From CAYLNH01 sp964384625 (GTDB lineage Bacteria > Verrucomicrobiota > Lentisphaeria > JABSQK01), in assembly GCA_964384625.1 (NCBI GenBank), contig CAYLNH010000217.1, positions 1 to 12,703 of the forward strand: a stretch of 12,703 nt of DNA, written 5' to 3'. The position numbers and the translations under genes were made by a program. How positions within the stretch are numbered: the first letter of the stretch is position 1; every line of letters starts with the position of its first letter. The notes under the pieces are model-generated. The model was given only the letters and a program-made list of their open reading frames with translations. It ran no database searches and was not told the DNA's origin. Of this stretch, positions 6,834 through 12,703 are shown in pieces.

Positions 6834-8324
6834 CTACGGCGCGGTATACCCCGCCGGCAGCGTGTTCCGCATCTTGCCGTCCTGGAACAACAGGTTGGCA
6901 TGGATGTTGTCCGGTTCGGCCGGGGGCTCGTGCCGCACCCAGACAGTGTTGCCGTCGGCATCCCGGGCCACGGCGTCGGGCATGCCGTACTCCAGGATCT
7001 CCTGCTGCAGGCGGCGGCGCAATTCGTCCTGCACCGGACGGACCAACCCCATGCCGGCCAGATTGCGGCAGTCCAGCGAGTTGCGGCGGCGATCAAACAG
7101 GAACTCCTTGTCGTCGGCCGCGGAGTAGACGTACTTCCAATCGGCGGTGACGATCATGTACTGGCCGCGCGCCCCGGCGCCGTGCGCCGAGACGACCGCG
7201 TCCCGGGCGCAGGACCCGTCCACCACGGTCTGCAGCGGCACGCCGTCCAATCCGGCAAGCGCGGAACCGGCTTCCTGAAGCACCGTCGGCGCAAGGTCAA
7301 TGAGGCTGACCGGCCGCTCGCAAATCGCGCCCGCAGCGAACCTTTCCGGATAGCGGACCAGCAGCGGCACGCGCGACGACGGATCGTGCATACTCCGCTT
7401 GCCGAAGCAATGGTAGTCGCCGAGAAACTCGCCGTGGTCCGACGTGAAGATCACAACCGTATTGTCGAGTTCGCCGGTCTGTTCCAGCACGTCCAGGATG
7501 CGGCCGACCTGATAGTCGATGAACGAGACACAGGCGTAGTAATACGCCTTCATGCCGCGGACGAGGTGCGGGTCAATCCCGTGATCGCGATACTTGTAGC
7601 GGTTCTGGTGGCGGTTGATGAAGGTCTGCAGTTCGTCGGCGTGCGGCGGCACCACCGGGTCCGGCATCAACGGCGAGCGATACAGCTTGTGCCACGGCGA
7701 CGGCGGCGCCATCGGCGGGTGCGGGTGGATGAAGCTCGAGAACAAAAGCCACGGACGCCCGGGCTCGTCCGTCTGCTGCTGTTCGATGAACGCGACGGCG
7801 CGATCGCCGATCCATTGCGTCGGATGGTGTTCGGCCGGCAGCAACGACAACTGCGGGATGTAGTACATCTCGCTGCGGATGCCGTGCGGCTCATCGATGT
7901 GGCCCAGGCCGACGTCTTCGAGGTAGGCTTTGTAGTCGTTGTCGCCGGCGCCTTCCTCCTGCGTGTCCCGCGTTTCGAATCCCCGCAGGGCCCAGGGACC
8001 GTCCTTGCCGGTGAAGTGGCACTTGCCGATGCCGTGCGTTCGATAGCCGGCCGCGGCCAGCCGACTCATGAAGGAGGTCCCGTCATCCGTCGGCATCGGC
8101 CCGTTGGTCGTCAGCCGGCTGCGCAGAGGGTGTACGCCGTAGTGCATGGCGTAGCGCGCCGGGATGCACACGGGCGACGGCGAATAGGCGCGGGTGAAGG
8201 CCGTGCCGTCGCGGACCAGGCGGTCGAGGTTCGGAGTCTGGATGGCGGGATTGCCCAGGGCCTGAATCGTATCGGCCCGCTGCATATCGGTAAACAGCAG
8301 CAGAATGTTTGGTTGCCGGCTCAT
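6834..8324 (-). CDS. S1-family cysteine-type sulfatase, no signal peptide
   Basis: The 496-residue product carries the sulfatase core. C53-I-P-A-R57 is the C-x-P-x-R signature whose cysteine is converted to formylglycine by a maturase. Metal and active-site residues are recognisable: D13 in F-T-D-M-Q-R, K101 and H103 in G-I-G-K-C-H-F, H200 in S-F-I-H-P-H, D296-H297 in T-S-D-H-G-E-F and K309. The second Asp of the usual D-D pair is Met14. The enzyme should hydrolyse a sulfate ester; the substrate cannot be told from sequence alone. The N-terminus (M-S-R-Q-P-N-I-L-L-L-F-T-D) begins directly with the first beta strand and has no signal peptide, so the protein appears cytoplasmic, suggesting a small imported substrate. 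GGAGG precedes the ATG by eight bases. It is divergent from an AraC-type regulator across 87 bp, its probable controller. Confidence 0.92.
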   Translation of the reverse strand: MSRQPNILLLFTDMQRADTIQALGNPAIQTPNLDRLVRDGTAFTRAYSPSPVCIPARYAMHYGVHPLRSRLTTNGPMPTDDGTSFMSRLAAAGYRTHGIGKCHFTGKDGPWALRGFETRDTQEEGAGDNDYKAYLEDVGLGHIDEPHGIRSEMYYIPQLSLLPAEHHPTQWIGDRAVAFIEQQQTDEPGRPWLLFSSFIHPHPPMAPPSPWHKLYRSPLMPDPVVPPHADELQTFINRHQNRYKYRDHGIDPHLVRGMKAYYYACVSFIDYQVGRILDVLEQTGELDNTVVIFTSDHGEFLGDYHCFGKRSMHDPSSRVPLLVRYPERFAAGAICERPVSLIDLAPTVLQEAGSALAGLDGVPLQTVVDGSCARDAVVSAHGAGARGQYMIVTADWKYVYSAADDKEFLFDRRRNSLDCRNLAGMGLVRPVQDELRRRLQQEILEYGMPDAVARDADGNTVWVRHEPPAEPDNIHANLLFQDGKMRNTLPAGYTAP

Positions 8325-8411
8325 GCGGTAAACCTCCGGGGAGTTGTTTCGGGTACAGCATTACTTTCTTGCCGAACCCTGCAGCCGGCCATGGCGACCA
8401 TTGAGGAATGC

Positions 8412-9206
8412 ATGTACAATATTGACATGAATATTACACTATGCGACATTCGCGCGCGGATCGAACGGCCCGTCGCGACGCATGAACACCCCGGCTACGA
8501 GCTGCACTACATCACGGCCGGTCAGGGCTGGTTCGAAACGGCGGGCGGCCGGATTGCCGTCCGCGGCGGCGACTGCTTCTACACCGAGCCGGGTGCAGCA
8601 CACCGCATGTGGGTGCCGCAGCAGCGTTTCCATGTGCTGCAGTACGTCTGCATCTTCTCGCTGCCCGGCCGTGGCGACCGCGACCTGAAGCGCGAGCTGG
8701 CGGCCCACTGGCCGGCCATGGACATTCTCGCTCTGGGGCAGGCGCCGTTTGTCCTCTTCGAAACGCTGCGCCGCCTGTGGCACGAGGAGTCGGCGCCGGC
8801 CCATCACGCCGTCCGGCACTATTTCACCGGCTTCCTGTATGAATGCATGCAGCGCCAGACGGCAACCGCGACGCTGCCGCCGCATCCGGCCGTCACCAAG
8901 GCCTTGCAGTGGATGCATGAACACGTGGACGAACCGCTGTCCCTGGACCGTCTGGCGACGCACGTCGGGCTGAACAAAAGTTACTTCATCCGCTTGTTCA
9001 AGGCGGGCCTCGGAACGCCGCCGGGACGGTACTTCGCGCAACTGCAGATGCAGGTGGCAACAGCATTGCTCGAAGACCCCGAGACCACAATCGCGTCGGT
9101 CGCGGGCGAACTGGGCTTTACCGACGAGTTCTACTTCAGCCGCCGCTACAAACAGATCACCGGCCAGCCGCCGTCGGCGGCGCGGCAACACAAGCCACGC
9201 TGGTAA
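8412..9206 (+). CDS. AraC-family transcriptional regulator
   Basis: The 264-residue product has an N-terminal cupin-like sensor domain (H24-E-H-P-G-Y-E-L-H-Y, G-x-G-W-F near 37-41, and R-G-G-D-C at 51-55 with P-G-A-A-H at 60-64) and a C-terminal pair of helix-turn-helix motifs from about 158. HTH1 is L-S-L-D-R-L-A-T-H-V-G-L-N-K-S-Y-F-I-R-L-F-K; HTH2 is T-I-A-S-V-A-G-E-L-G-F-T-D-E-F-Y-F-S-R-R-Y-K, closely matching the AraC/XylS signature. The ATG at 8412 is chosen because GAGG lies five bases upstream; alternatives in frame are 8391 and 8427. The frame stays open far upstream, but that part only mirrors the sulfatase. It most likely senses a sugar-like ligand and controls the divergent sulfatase and perhaps the downstream oxidoreductase. 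Confidence 0.92.
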   Translation: MYNIDMNITLCDIRARIERPVATHEHPGYELHYITAGQGWFETAGGRIAVRGGDCFYTEPGAAHRMWVPQQRFHVLQYVCIFSLPGRGDRDLKRELAAHWPAMDILALGQAPFVLFETLRRLWHEESAPAHHAVRHYFTGFLYECMQRQTATATLPPHPAVTKALQWMHEHVDEPLSLDRLATHVGLNKSYFIRLFKAGLGTPPGRYFAQLQMQVATALLEDPETTIASVAGELGFTDEFYFSRRYKQITGQPPSAARQHKPRW

Positions 9207-9228
9207 CAATCCAATCCGGGAGACGATC

Positions 9229-10014
9229 ATGGAAGACTCGGACCGAGACCGACTGCGCTACTTCCTCAAGGACAGCGTGCGGTTGGAAACTGACTTTTCG
9301 CAAACGCCGCAGTCGTTGGGCGAGCCGCCGCCGCCGGTAGAGAAGCCGGCGAGCGAGGGCGCCTCCGTAATCCAACTGCCAGCTCCCGGCGATTGGTCCT
9401 GCGTTGCGGATCTCAGCCTGGTCGATGCCATCGGTCGCCGGCGCAGCCGCCGCGCGTTCAAGCCGGAGCCGCTGTCACTGGACGAGTTGTCGCTGTTGTT
9501 GTGGGCAACCCAGGGGTTGCGGCGCTCGACCGAACGCGGCGCAGTCTTCCGCACGGTACCGTCGGCGGGCTGTCGGCATGCGTTCGAGACGTATCTCTGC
9601 GTATCACTGGCGCAGGACCTCCTTCCGGGTGTGTATCGGTATTTGCCGGTCGAACATCAACTCGTCCTGGAGCAGCTTCAGGAGGACCTTCCGGCGCGGC
9701 TGACCCAGGCGACTTTGGGGCAGTCCTTCGCCGGACGTGCGGCTGTGACCTTCGTCTGGGCCACGATTCCCTATCGCATGGAATGGCGCTATGGCCAAGC
9801 CGCCCACAAGGTCATCGCGATCGATGTCGGCCACGTCTGCCAGAATCTTTACCTCGCCTGCGAAGCCATCGGCGCGGGGACCTGCGCGATCGCCGCTTAC
9901 CATCAGGAACTGATGGACGACTTGGTTGGAGTAGATGGCAGAAACGAGTTTGTGACATATCTGGCGCCGGTTGGGAAGGTCGGAGGAACCGCAGAACAGA
10001 TGAATAAGGAATGA
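9229..10014 (+). CDS. SagB-type nitroreductase-family flavin oxidoreductase
   Basis: The 261-residue product matches the SagB/ThcOx-type dehydrogenase pattern in the nitroreductase fold. R-R-R-S-R-R-A-F at 70-77 is the FMN-contacting start of the domain, followed by P-L-S-L-D-E-L-S-L-L-L-W-A. R-T-V-P-S-A-G at 108-114 and G-V-Y-R-Y at 134-138 are the typical 'PSaG' and 'G.Y.Y' blocks. A-I-D-V-G-H-V-C-Q-N-L-Y-L-A at 197-210 and G-A-G-T-C-A at 215-220 complete the fold. Family members use FMN, some to oxidise azolines in peptide natural products, others in stand-alone roles. No cyclodehydratase or precursor peptide is nearby, so a stand-alone reductase is more likely. The N-terminal 60 residues are a proline-rich extension. 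GGGAG lies seven bases before the ATG, 22 bp after the AraC gene, which suggests co-transcription. Confidence 0.88.
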   Translation: MEDSDRDRLRYFLKDSVRLETDFSQTPQSLGEPPPPVEKPASEGASVIQLPAPGDWSCVADLSLVDAIGRRRSRRAFKPEPLSLDELSLLLWATQGLRRSTERGAVFRTVPSAGCRHAFETYLCVSLAQDLLPGVYRYLPVEHQLVLEQLQEDLPARLTQATLGQSFAGRAAVTFVWATIPYRMEWRYGQAAHKVIAIDVGHVCQNLYLACEAIGAGTCAIAAYHQELMDDLVGVDGRNEFVTYLAPVGKVGGTAEQMNKE

Positions 10015-10053
10015 AAAAGGCAAAAGGGGAAGAACCGCAGGAAGTCGGTGCCG

Positions 10054-10656
10054 TCAATCGTCTTTCGACGAATCCCAGGAAGTGAAGTTCGCGTCTTCCC
10101 ATACTTCAGGGACGTAGTCTGTGCTGCGGACCAGCCAATGCCGGCACACTTGCTGGGCCGCACAGTACTCATGCCACTTGGTATACTGACCGGCAAGCGC
10201 CTGCCGACGACCGTAAAGCCGATAACGCTTGAAGATCCGTCGCGCCAGCTGCAGCGCAAGACGCGGCTGGCGTTCGCGAAGCTGCGTGCGGCAGCGCCGG
10301 CACAACCGTGTGCGGACGCGTTCGCGCAGGACTTCCGGGGTGTCCCAGATGGTGACCACGACCGGCTGTTCCAGGTCTCCCAGCAGCGCCAGCGCGGGAT
10401 CTGCTGAGTAGCTCGGGATCGCTTTCCGGTGAAAGAGCGGACGAGCCAGGTCGTAGTGGTAGATCACCCCGGTTCTGCCGGGGCAGCCGTCTTTGACGTC
10501 GCTCGAGATGAGAACGTTCCATTCGGCGGCAGACGGGATGTCTAGAGCAGTACGCAGACCGGCGCCCTGATCGCTCACGAAGTGGGCGATAAACCTACTC
10601 TTCCCGCTGCACGAAGGCCCGGCAACAACAAGGTTCTCAGGGGCAAGTGCGCTCAC
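10054..10656 (-). CDS. P-loop NTPase/kinase-like protein, function unknown
   Basis: The product (200 residues) starts with a GTG whose last bases overlap the rsmE stop (GTGA at 10653-10656), showing translational coupling. Residues 8-12 form a hydrophobic strand leading into a Walker A motif G13-P-S-C-S-G-K-S20. Later blocks are I-Y-H-Y-D-L-A-R-P-L, a strand V-V-V-T-I-W with D-T-P-E-V-L-R-E-R-V-R-T-R-L-C (typical of the arginine-rich lid or base-recognition region of small-molecule kinases) and an Arg/Tyr-rich C-terminal part. The arrangement suggests a nucleotide- or sugar-kinase-like P-loop protein, but no substrate can be named and I recognise no family. A reading extended to 10950 lies inside rsmE in another frame and is rejected. 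It converges with the SagB-type gene, 39 bp apart. Confidence 0.7.
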   Translation of the reverse strand: MSALAPENLVVAGPSCSGKSRFIAHFVSDQGAGLRTALDIPSAAEWNVLISSDVKDGCPGRTGVIYHYDLARPLFHRKAIPSYSADPALALLGDLEQPVVVTIWDTPEVLRERVRTRLCRRCRTQLRERQPRLALQLARRIFKRYRLYGRRQALAGQYTKWHEYCAAQQVCRHWLVRSTDYVPEVWEDANFTSWDSSKDD

Positions 10657-11348
10657 CGGGTCACCCGGGATAGTGCGGCAATCGCGGCGGTGCCGACGCG
10701 CAACGTGTACGCCCCGATCTGCAGCGGCTGCAACCCCTTTGACAACAGGGCCTCCAGCTCCTCCGGCGTGAAGCCGCCTTCCGGACCGATCCAGATGCCG
10801 ATGGCTTCGGCACGGACGACTTCGGCGGCAGCCGCATGTCCGTCCGGCACGCAGCCGACGTACCCCGGTTCGAGATCGCCGGTAAGGAGGTCCTTCAGCA
10901 ACTGCGGCGAATCGATGCTCGGCAGGTAGGGGTTGCCGGACTGCTTGCACGCTTCGATGGCGGCCGCCGACCAGGTCTCAGGTGCCTCTGTGGGCTTACT
11001 TTCGCTGCGTTCCGTCGTGATCGGCGTAATCCGTGCCGCGCCGAGCTCCGTCAACCGGCGGATGATCTGGGCAAACTGCTTGCCGCGCGGCGGCGCCACG
11101 TAGAGACGCACGTCCGGCTTTGGTCGCGGGACAATTTCATGGGTGAGGATCTCGCAAGTGACGGGATCACGCTTGCGGCCGATTGCCGTGATGCGGGCTG
11201 CGGCCCGGGCGCCGTTGCCGTCCAGCAGGGTGATCTTGTCGCCTTCGCGCGCGCGCAGAACGGTCTGCACATGGCGTGACTCGGCGGCGGACAGGGCGAC
11301 TGCACTGCCGGGCACAGGGATTGGTTCGCAGAAAAACCGACGATTCAT
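10653..11348 (-). CDS. rsmE: 16S rRNA m3U1498 methyltransferase RsmE
   Basis: The 231-residue product has the usual RsmE length and layout: an N-terminal PUA-like domain (M-N-R-R-F-F-C-E-P and R-H-V-Q-T-V-L-R-A-R-E-G-D at 25-37) and a C-terminal SPOUT methyltransferase domain. Key motifs are A-P-P-R-G-K at 85-90, the L-T-E-L-G block at 99-103, I-E-A-C-K-Q-S-G at 131-138, W-I-G-P-E-G-G-F at 186-193 and T-L-R-V-G-T-A-A near 215-222. The Glu of the common 'R-x-E-T-A' block is Gly219 here. The enzyme methylates N3 of U1498 in 16S rRNA using S-adenosylmethionine. The ATG at 11348 starts the family-typical N-terminus with AAGG seven bases upstream; an extension to 11396 runs into the 22-bp repeats. 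It lies 22 bp after the lipoprotein stop and overlaps the P-loop gene by 4 bp. Confidence 0.95.
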   Translation of the reverse strand: MNRRFFCEPIPVPGSAVALSAAESRHVQTVLRAREGDKITLLDGNGARAAARITAIGRKRDPVTCEILTHEIVPRPKPDVRLYVAPPRGKQFAQIIRRLTELGAARITPITTERSESKPTEAPETWSAAAIEACKQSGNPYLPSIDSPQLLKDLLTGDLEPGYVGCVPDGHAAAAEVVRAEAIGIWIGPEGGFTPEELEALLSKGLQPLQIGAYTLRVGTAAIAALSRVTR

Positions 11349-11361
11349 GGGTACGCCTTGG

Positions 11362-11418
11362 CGGGCTGGTTCAATCGCTCTGTCGGGTTGGTTCAATCGC
11401 CCCGTCGGGCTGGTTCAA
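11362..11418. repeat. 22-bp tandem repeat at the lipoprotein-rsmE junction
   Basis: Two units (11362-11383 and 11384-11405) differ at few positions, and a third is partial (11406-11417). Each has the form CGGGYTGGTTCAATCG followed by CYCYGT. The array covers the lipoprotein stop codon at 11371-11373 and the last codons before it. Because 22 is not a multiple of three, each added copy would shift the reading frame. Confidence 0.85.
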
Positions 11419-11859
11419 AGGCTCAAGGATCAGTTCTTCGGTGTGCTTCCAGGCCACAGCTTTGGTCTTGCAGTTGGTCAGGGCGAGCTTGACCTTCGGC
11501 ACGCGATCGCTCCGGTCGACGTTGGCCTGCAGGGTGTAGTCGCAACCGACAGCGGCATTGGGCGGATGCACGCTGATATGGTCGTTGCGGTCGAGCTTGA
11601 CCCGCAGGATGACCCAGACCCGGCGGAAGTCTTTGTCGTTCCAATCGCCGTCGGTGGTGGTGAGGACGTTGACCTTGCGTGTCTCGTCGCCCAGAGCGGC
11701 AGTGGCGGTCAGCCGCAATTCGATGGCGTTGGCGATATAGACGGGGCTTCGCGGCGGCGGCAGCGGGTCGAGGTCGCCGGGCGTTGTCCGGTGCCGCCAA
11801 CAGCAACCGGTCAGCAGCAGCAACACGGTAATCGAGACAGTCTTTCGAGCCCATTTCAT
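11371..11859 (-). CDS. Small lipoprotein, LpoB-like region possible
   Basis: From the ATG at 11859 the product has 162 residues. It starts M-K-W-A-R-K, a hydrophobic stretch, and the lipobox L-L-T-G-C19, so it should be a lipidated envelope protein. After a short Pro-rich linker come V-W-V-I-L-R-V-K-L, G-C-D-Y-T-L-Q-A-N-V and V-K-L-A-L-T-N-C-K-T-K-A-V-A-W-K. This order recalls LpoB/CsgG-like domains ('DY.L.G.' then 'L.D..tg...W'), a weak resemblance I cannot test here. An ATG at 11889 is also in frame but would place ten extra residues before the lipoprotein signal; frames open to 12630 only because the repeats beyond lack stops. On the minus strand TTGACA (11895-11890) with TAGCTT 17 bp later is a possible weak promoter. 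The last residues (N-Q-P-D-G-A-I-E-P) come from the 22-bp repeat. It leads rsmE. Confidence 0.7.
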   Translation of the reverse strand: MKWARKTVSITVLLLLTGCCWRHRTTPGDLDPLPPPRSPVYIANAIELRLTATAALGDETRKVNVLTTTDGDWNDKDFRRVWVILRVKLDRNDHISVHPPNAAVGCDYTLQANVDRSDRVPKVKLALTNCKTKAVAWKHTEELILEPLNQPDGAIEPTRQSD

Positions 11860-12050
11860 AGCGGCGAAGCTATGATCTTGAAGCGTCATTGTCAAGGGAG
11901 TCCGGCGCATCCGGGGTAACGTGAGAGTTATCGGGTATGCACCTTCCCGCGCCGCCGTTGTGCCGCTGGAGGAGGTCTTGCGGCTAATCTTCACGGTTTC
12001 GCAGCACACAACCCTTCCACCGCCTGCCGCGGGCCTCGACACCCAGGCAA

Positions 12051-12078
12051 TCCGTGGCGGAAAGACGTCCGCCACGGA
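12051..12078. other. Perfect 11-bp stem-loop
   Basis: TCCGTGGCGGA (12051-12061) and TCCGCCACGGA (12068-12078) are exact inverted complements around a 6-base loop AAGACG. A further TCCGCCAC follows at 12085-12092. No T-run is attached. It lies in the gene-free stretch upstream of the lipoprotein operon. Confidence 0.6.
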
Positions 12079-12136
12079 ATCATGTCCGCCACAGCTCGCT
12101 GAGTGACGACTGAAGCCTTGCCACACTCTGTGTGCC

Positions 12137-12153
12137 TGCCCCGTCGCGGGGCA
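12137..12153. other. GC stem-loop leading into the hairpin array
   Basis: TGCCCCG (12137-12143) pairs with CGGGGCA (12147-12153) with a TCG triloop. It is followed by CGTCCTTCCTGTTCC, the same pyrimidine block that precedes every hairpin of the array to its right, so it may be a diverged first member. Confidence 0.4.
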
Positions 12154-12154
12154 T

Positions 12155-12560
12155 CGTCCTTCCTGTTCCGACGCAGCTGCAGTTGTCCCCAACTGCATTC
12201 CCCTCTTTCCCCCCTCCCTCCTCCTGTCCTCCCTTCCTGTTCCGGCGTAGCTGCAGTTGTCCCCAACTGCCCTTTCCTCTTCCCCTCCTTCCCTCTTTCC
12301 TCCTCCTGTCCTCCCTTCCTGTTCCTGCGCAGCTGCAGTTGTCCCCAACTGCCCTTCCCTCTTTCCCTCTTTCCCTCCTTCCCTCTTTCCTCCTCCTGTC
12401 CTCCCTTCCTGTTCCTGCGTAGCTGCAGTTGTCCCCAACTGCATTCCCCTCTTTCCCCCCTCCCTCCTCCTGTCCTCCCTTCCTGTTCCGGCGTAGCTGC
12501 AGTTGTCCCCAACTGCATTCCCCTCTTTCCCTCCTCCCTCCTCCATCGTCCTCTCCCCTG
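12155..12560. repeat. Five-copy hairpin array with pyrimidine-rich spacers
   Basis: The inverted repeat GCAGTTG-TCCC-CAACTGC occurs five times, starting at 12179, 12253, 12335, 12425 and 12499; where A follows, the stem is 8 bp. Each is preceded by CTTCCTGTTCC and a short KRCGYAGCT block. Start-to-start periods are 74, 82, 90 and 74, i.e. 74 plus multiples of 8, caused by extra CCCTCTTT-like octamers. Units 1 and 4 are identical over 74 bp. Spacers are almost pure C/T; 12352-12397 is an unbroken 46-base pyrimidine run. Several frames are open on both strands, as expected for low-complexity DNA. The right end decays after 12530. Confidence 0.92.
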
Positions 12561-12703
12561 CCCCCTCTACCCCGCGGGACCCCGTATAATGACACAACAA
12601 ACGCGTCTCAGCCGAATGTATTGGCGGCAATCGAACGTAAGCCCTCGTTTACTGCCCTTCTTTGCCTCGAGTCCCGACTCTCAATAGGTTGGGAACCTGC
12701 GGC
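12561..12703. other. Right-end stretch with no recognisable gene
   Basis: I see no supported coding region, tRNA or insertion-sequence end here. A TATAAT hexamer at about 12585-12590 (plus strand) has no convincing -35 partner. A small AGGTT-GGG-AACCT hairpin lies near the end. The next gene presumably begins beyond the window. Confidence 0.4.

Noticed and set aside
6900..8411. Plus-strand extension of the AraC gene over more than 500 codons
   Set aside because: It mirrors the sulfatase coding strand in GC-rich DNA; the cupin domain and a good ribosome-binding site place the start at 8412.
8439..9230. Minus-strand frame opposite the AraC gene
   Set aside because: Antisense shadow; its composition is explained by the real regulator, which has clear domain motifs.
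10657..10950. N-terminal extension of the P-loop protein
   Set aside because: It lies inside rsmE in another frame and is an Arg-rich composition artefact; the coupled GTG at 10656 fits better.
12155..12560. CRISPR array (regular palindromic repeats)
   Set aside because: The spacers are low-complexity C/T tracts, partly identical and 52-68 bp of related sequence, not unique foreign sequences; no cas genes are near.
11371..12630. Long minus-strand reading frame of 419 codons including glycine/glutamate-rich repeats
   Set aside because: Several frames are open across the purine-rich array on the same strand, so openness is a composition effect; only the final 162 codons, with a lipobox, look like a protein.
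12103..12687. Plus-strand Pro/Ser/Cys-rich reading frame through the array
   Set aside because: It is translated low-complexity repeat with parallel open frames, no start signal and no domain.
12561..12703. tRNA or insertion-sequence end at the right edge
   Set aside because: No cloverleaf arms or CCA-like end, and no terminal inverted repeats or transposase could be found.

Overview
The window looks like a chromosomal segment of a PVC-superphylum bacterium (Lentisphaerae, Verrucomicrobia or a relative). This rests on gene content: a GspG/H/I/J/K-type pseudopilin cassette with an oversized GspK, four of whose prepilins lack the usual glycine before the cleavage site, and a cysteine-type sulfatase divergent from an AraC regulator. 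It is an inference; there is no rRNA or other marker in the window.

Layout. (1) 1-728, plus strand: a probably incomplete or frameshifted gene ending in a carboxypeptidase-regulatory-like beta domain, then a possible 41-codon ORF abutting its stop. (2) 814-6290, minus strand: a tight six-gene operon read gspH > gspI > gspJ > gspK > secreted basic helical protein (unknown) > gspG, behind a candidate sigma70-type promoter near 6438-6466. The first four genes resemble in content the four-gene 'Verru_Chthon cassette' of Verrucomicrobium and Chthoniobacter. No secretin, ATPase, platform protein or prepilin peptidase is visible. (3) 6291-6833: a gene-free stretch with a structured leader, a perfect 92-bp tandem duplication carrying two hairpins per unit, and further hairpins downstream of the sulfatase. 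(4) 6834-8324 minus (sulfatase) and 8412-9206 plus (AraC regulator) are divergent; the regulator is followed by a SagB-type flavin oxidoreductase (9229-10014). (5) 10054-11859, minus strand: a probable operon lipoprotein > rsmE > P-loop NTPase; the lipoprotein 3' end lies in a 22-bp tandem repeat. (6) About 11890-12703: no convincing gene; it holds an 11-bp stem-loop and a five-copy hairpin array separated by pyrimidine-rich spacers whose period changes in 8-bp steps (74, 82, 90, 74).

The left part (to about 6.5 kb) is visibly less GC-rich than the right part, and the change falls near the 92-bp repeats. The least explained items are the two hairpin-plus-polypyrimidine arrays, which share a geometry (7-8 bp stem, 4-nt loop reading TCCG or TCCC on the pyrimidine-rich strand), and the unknown secreted protein inside the pseudopilin operon.
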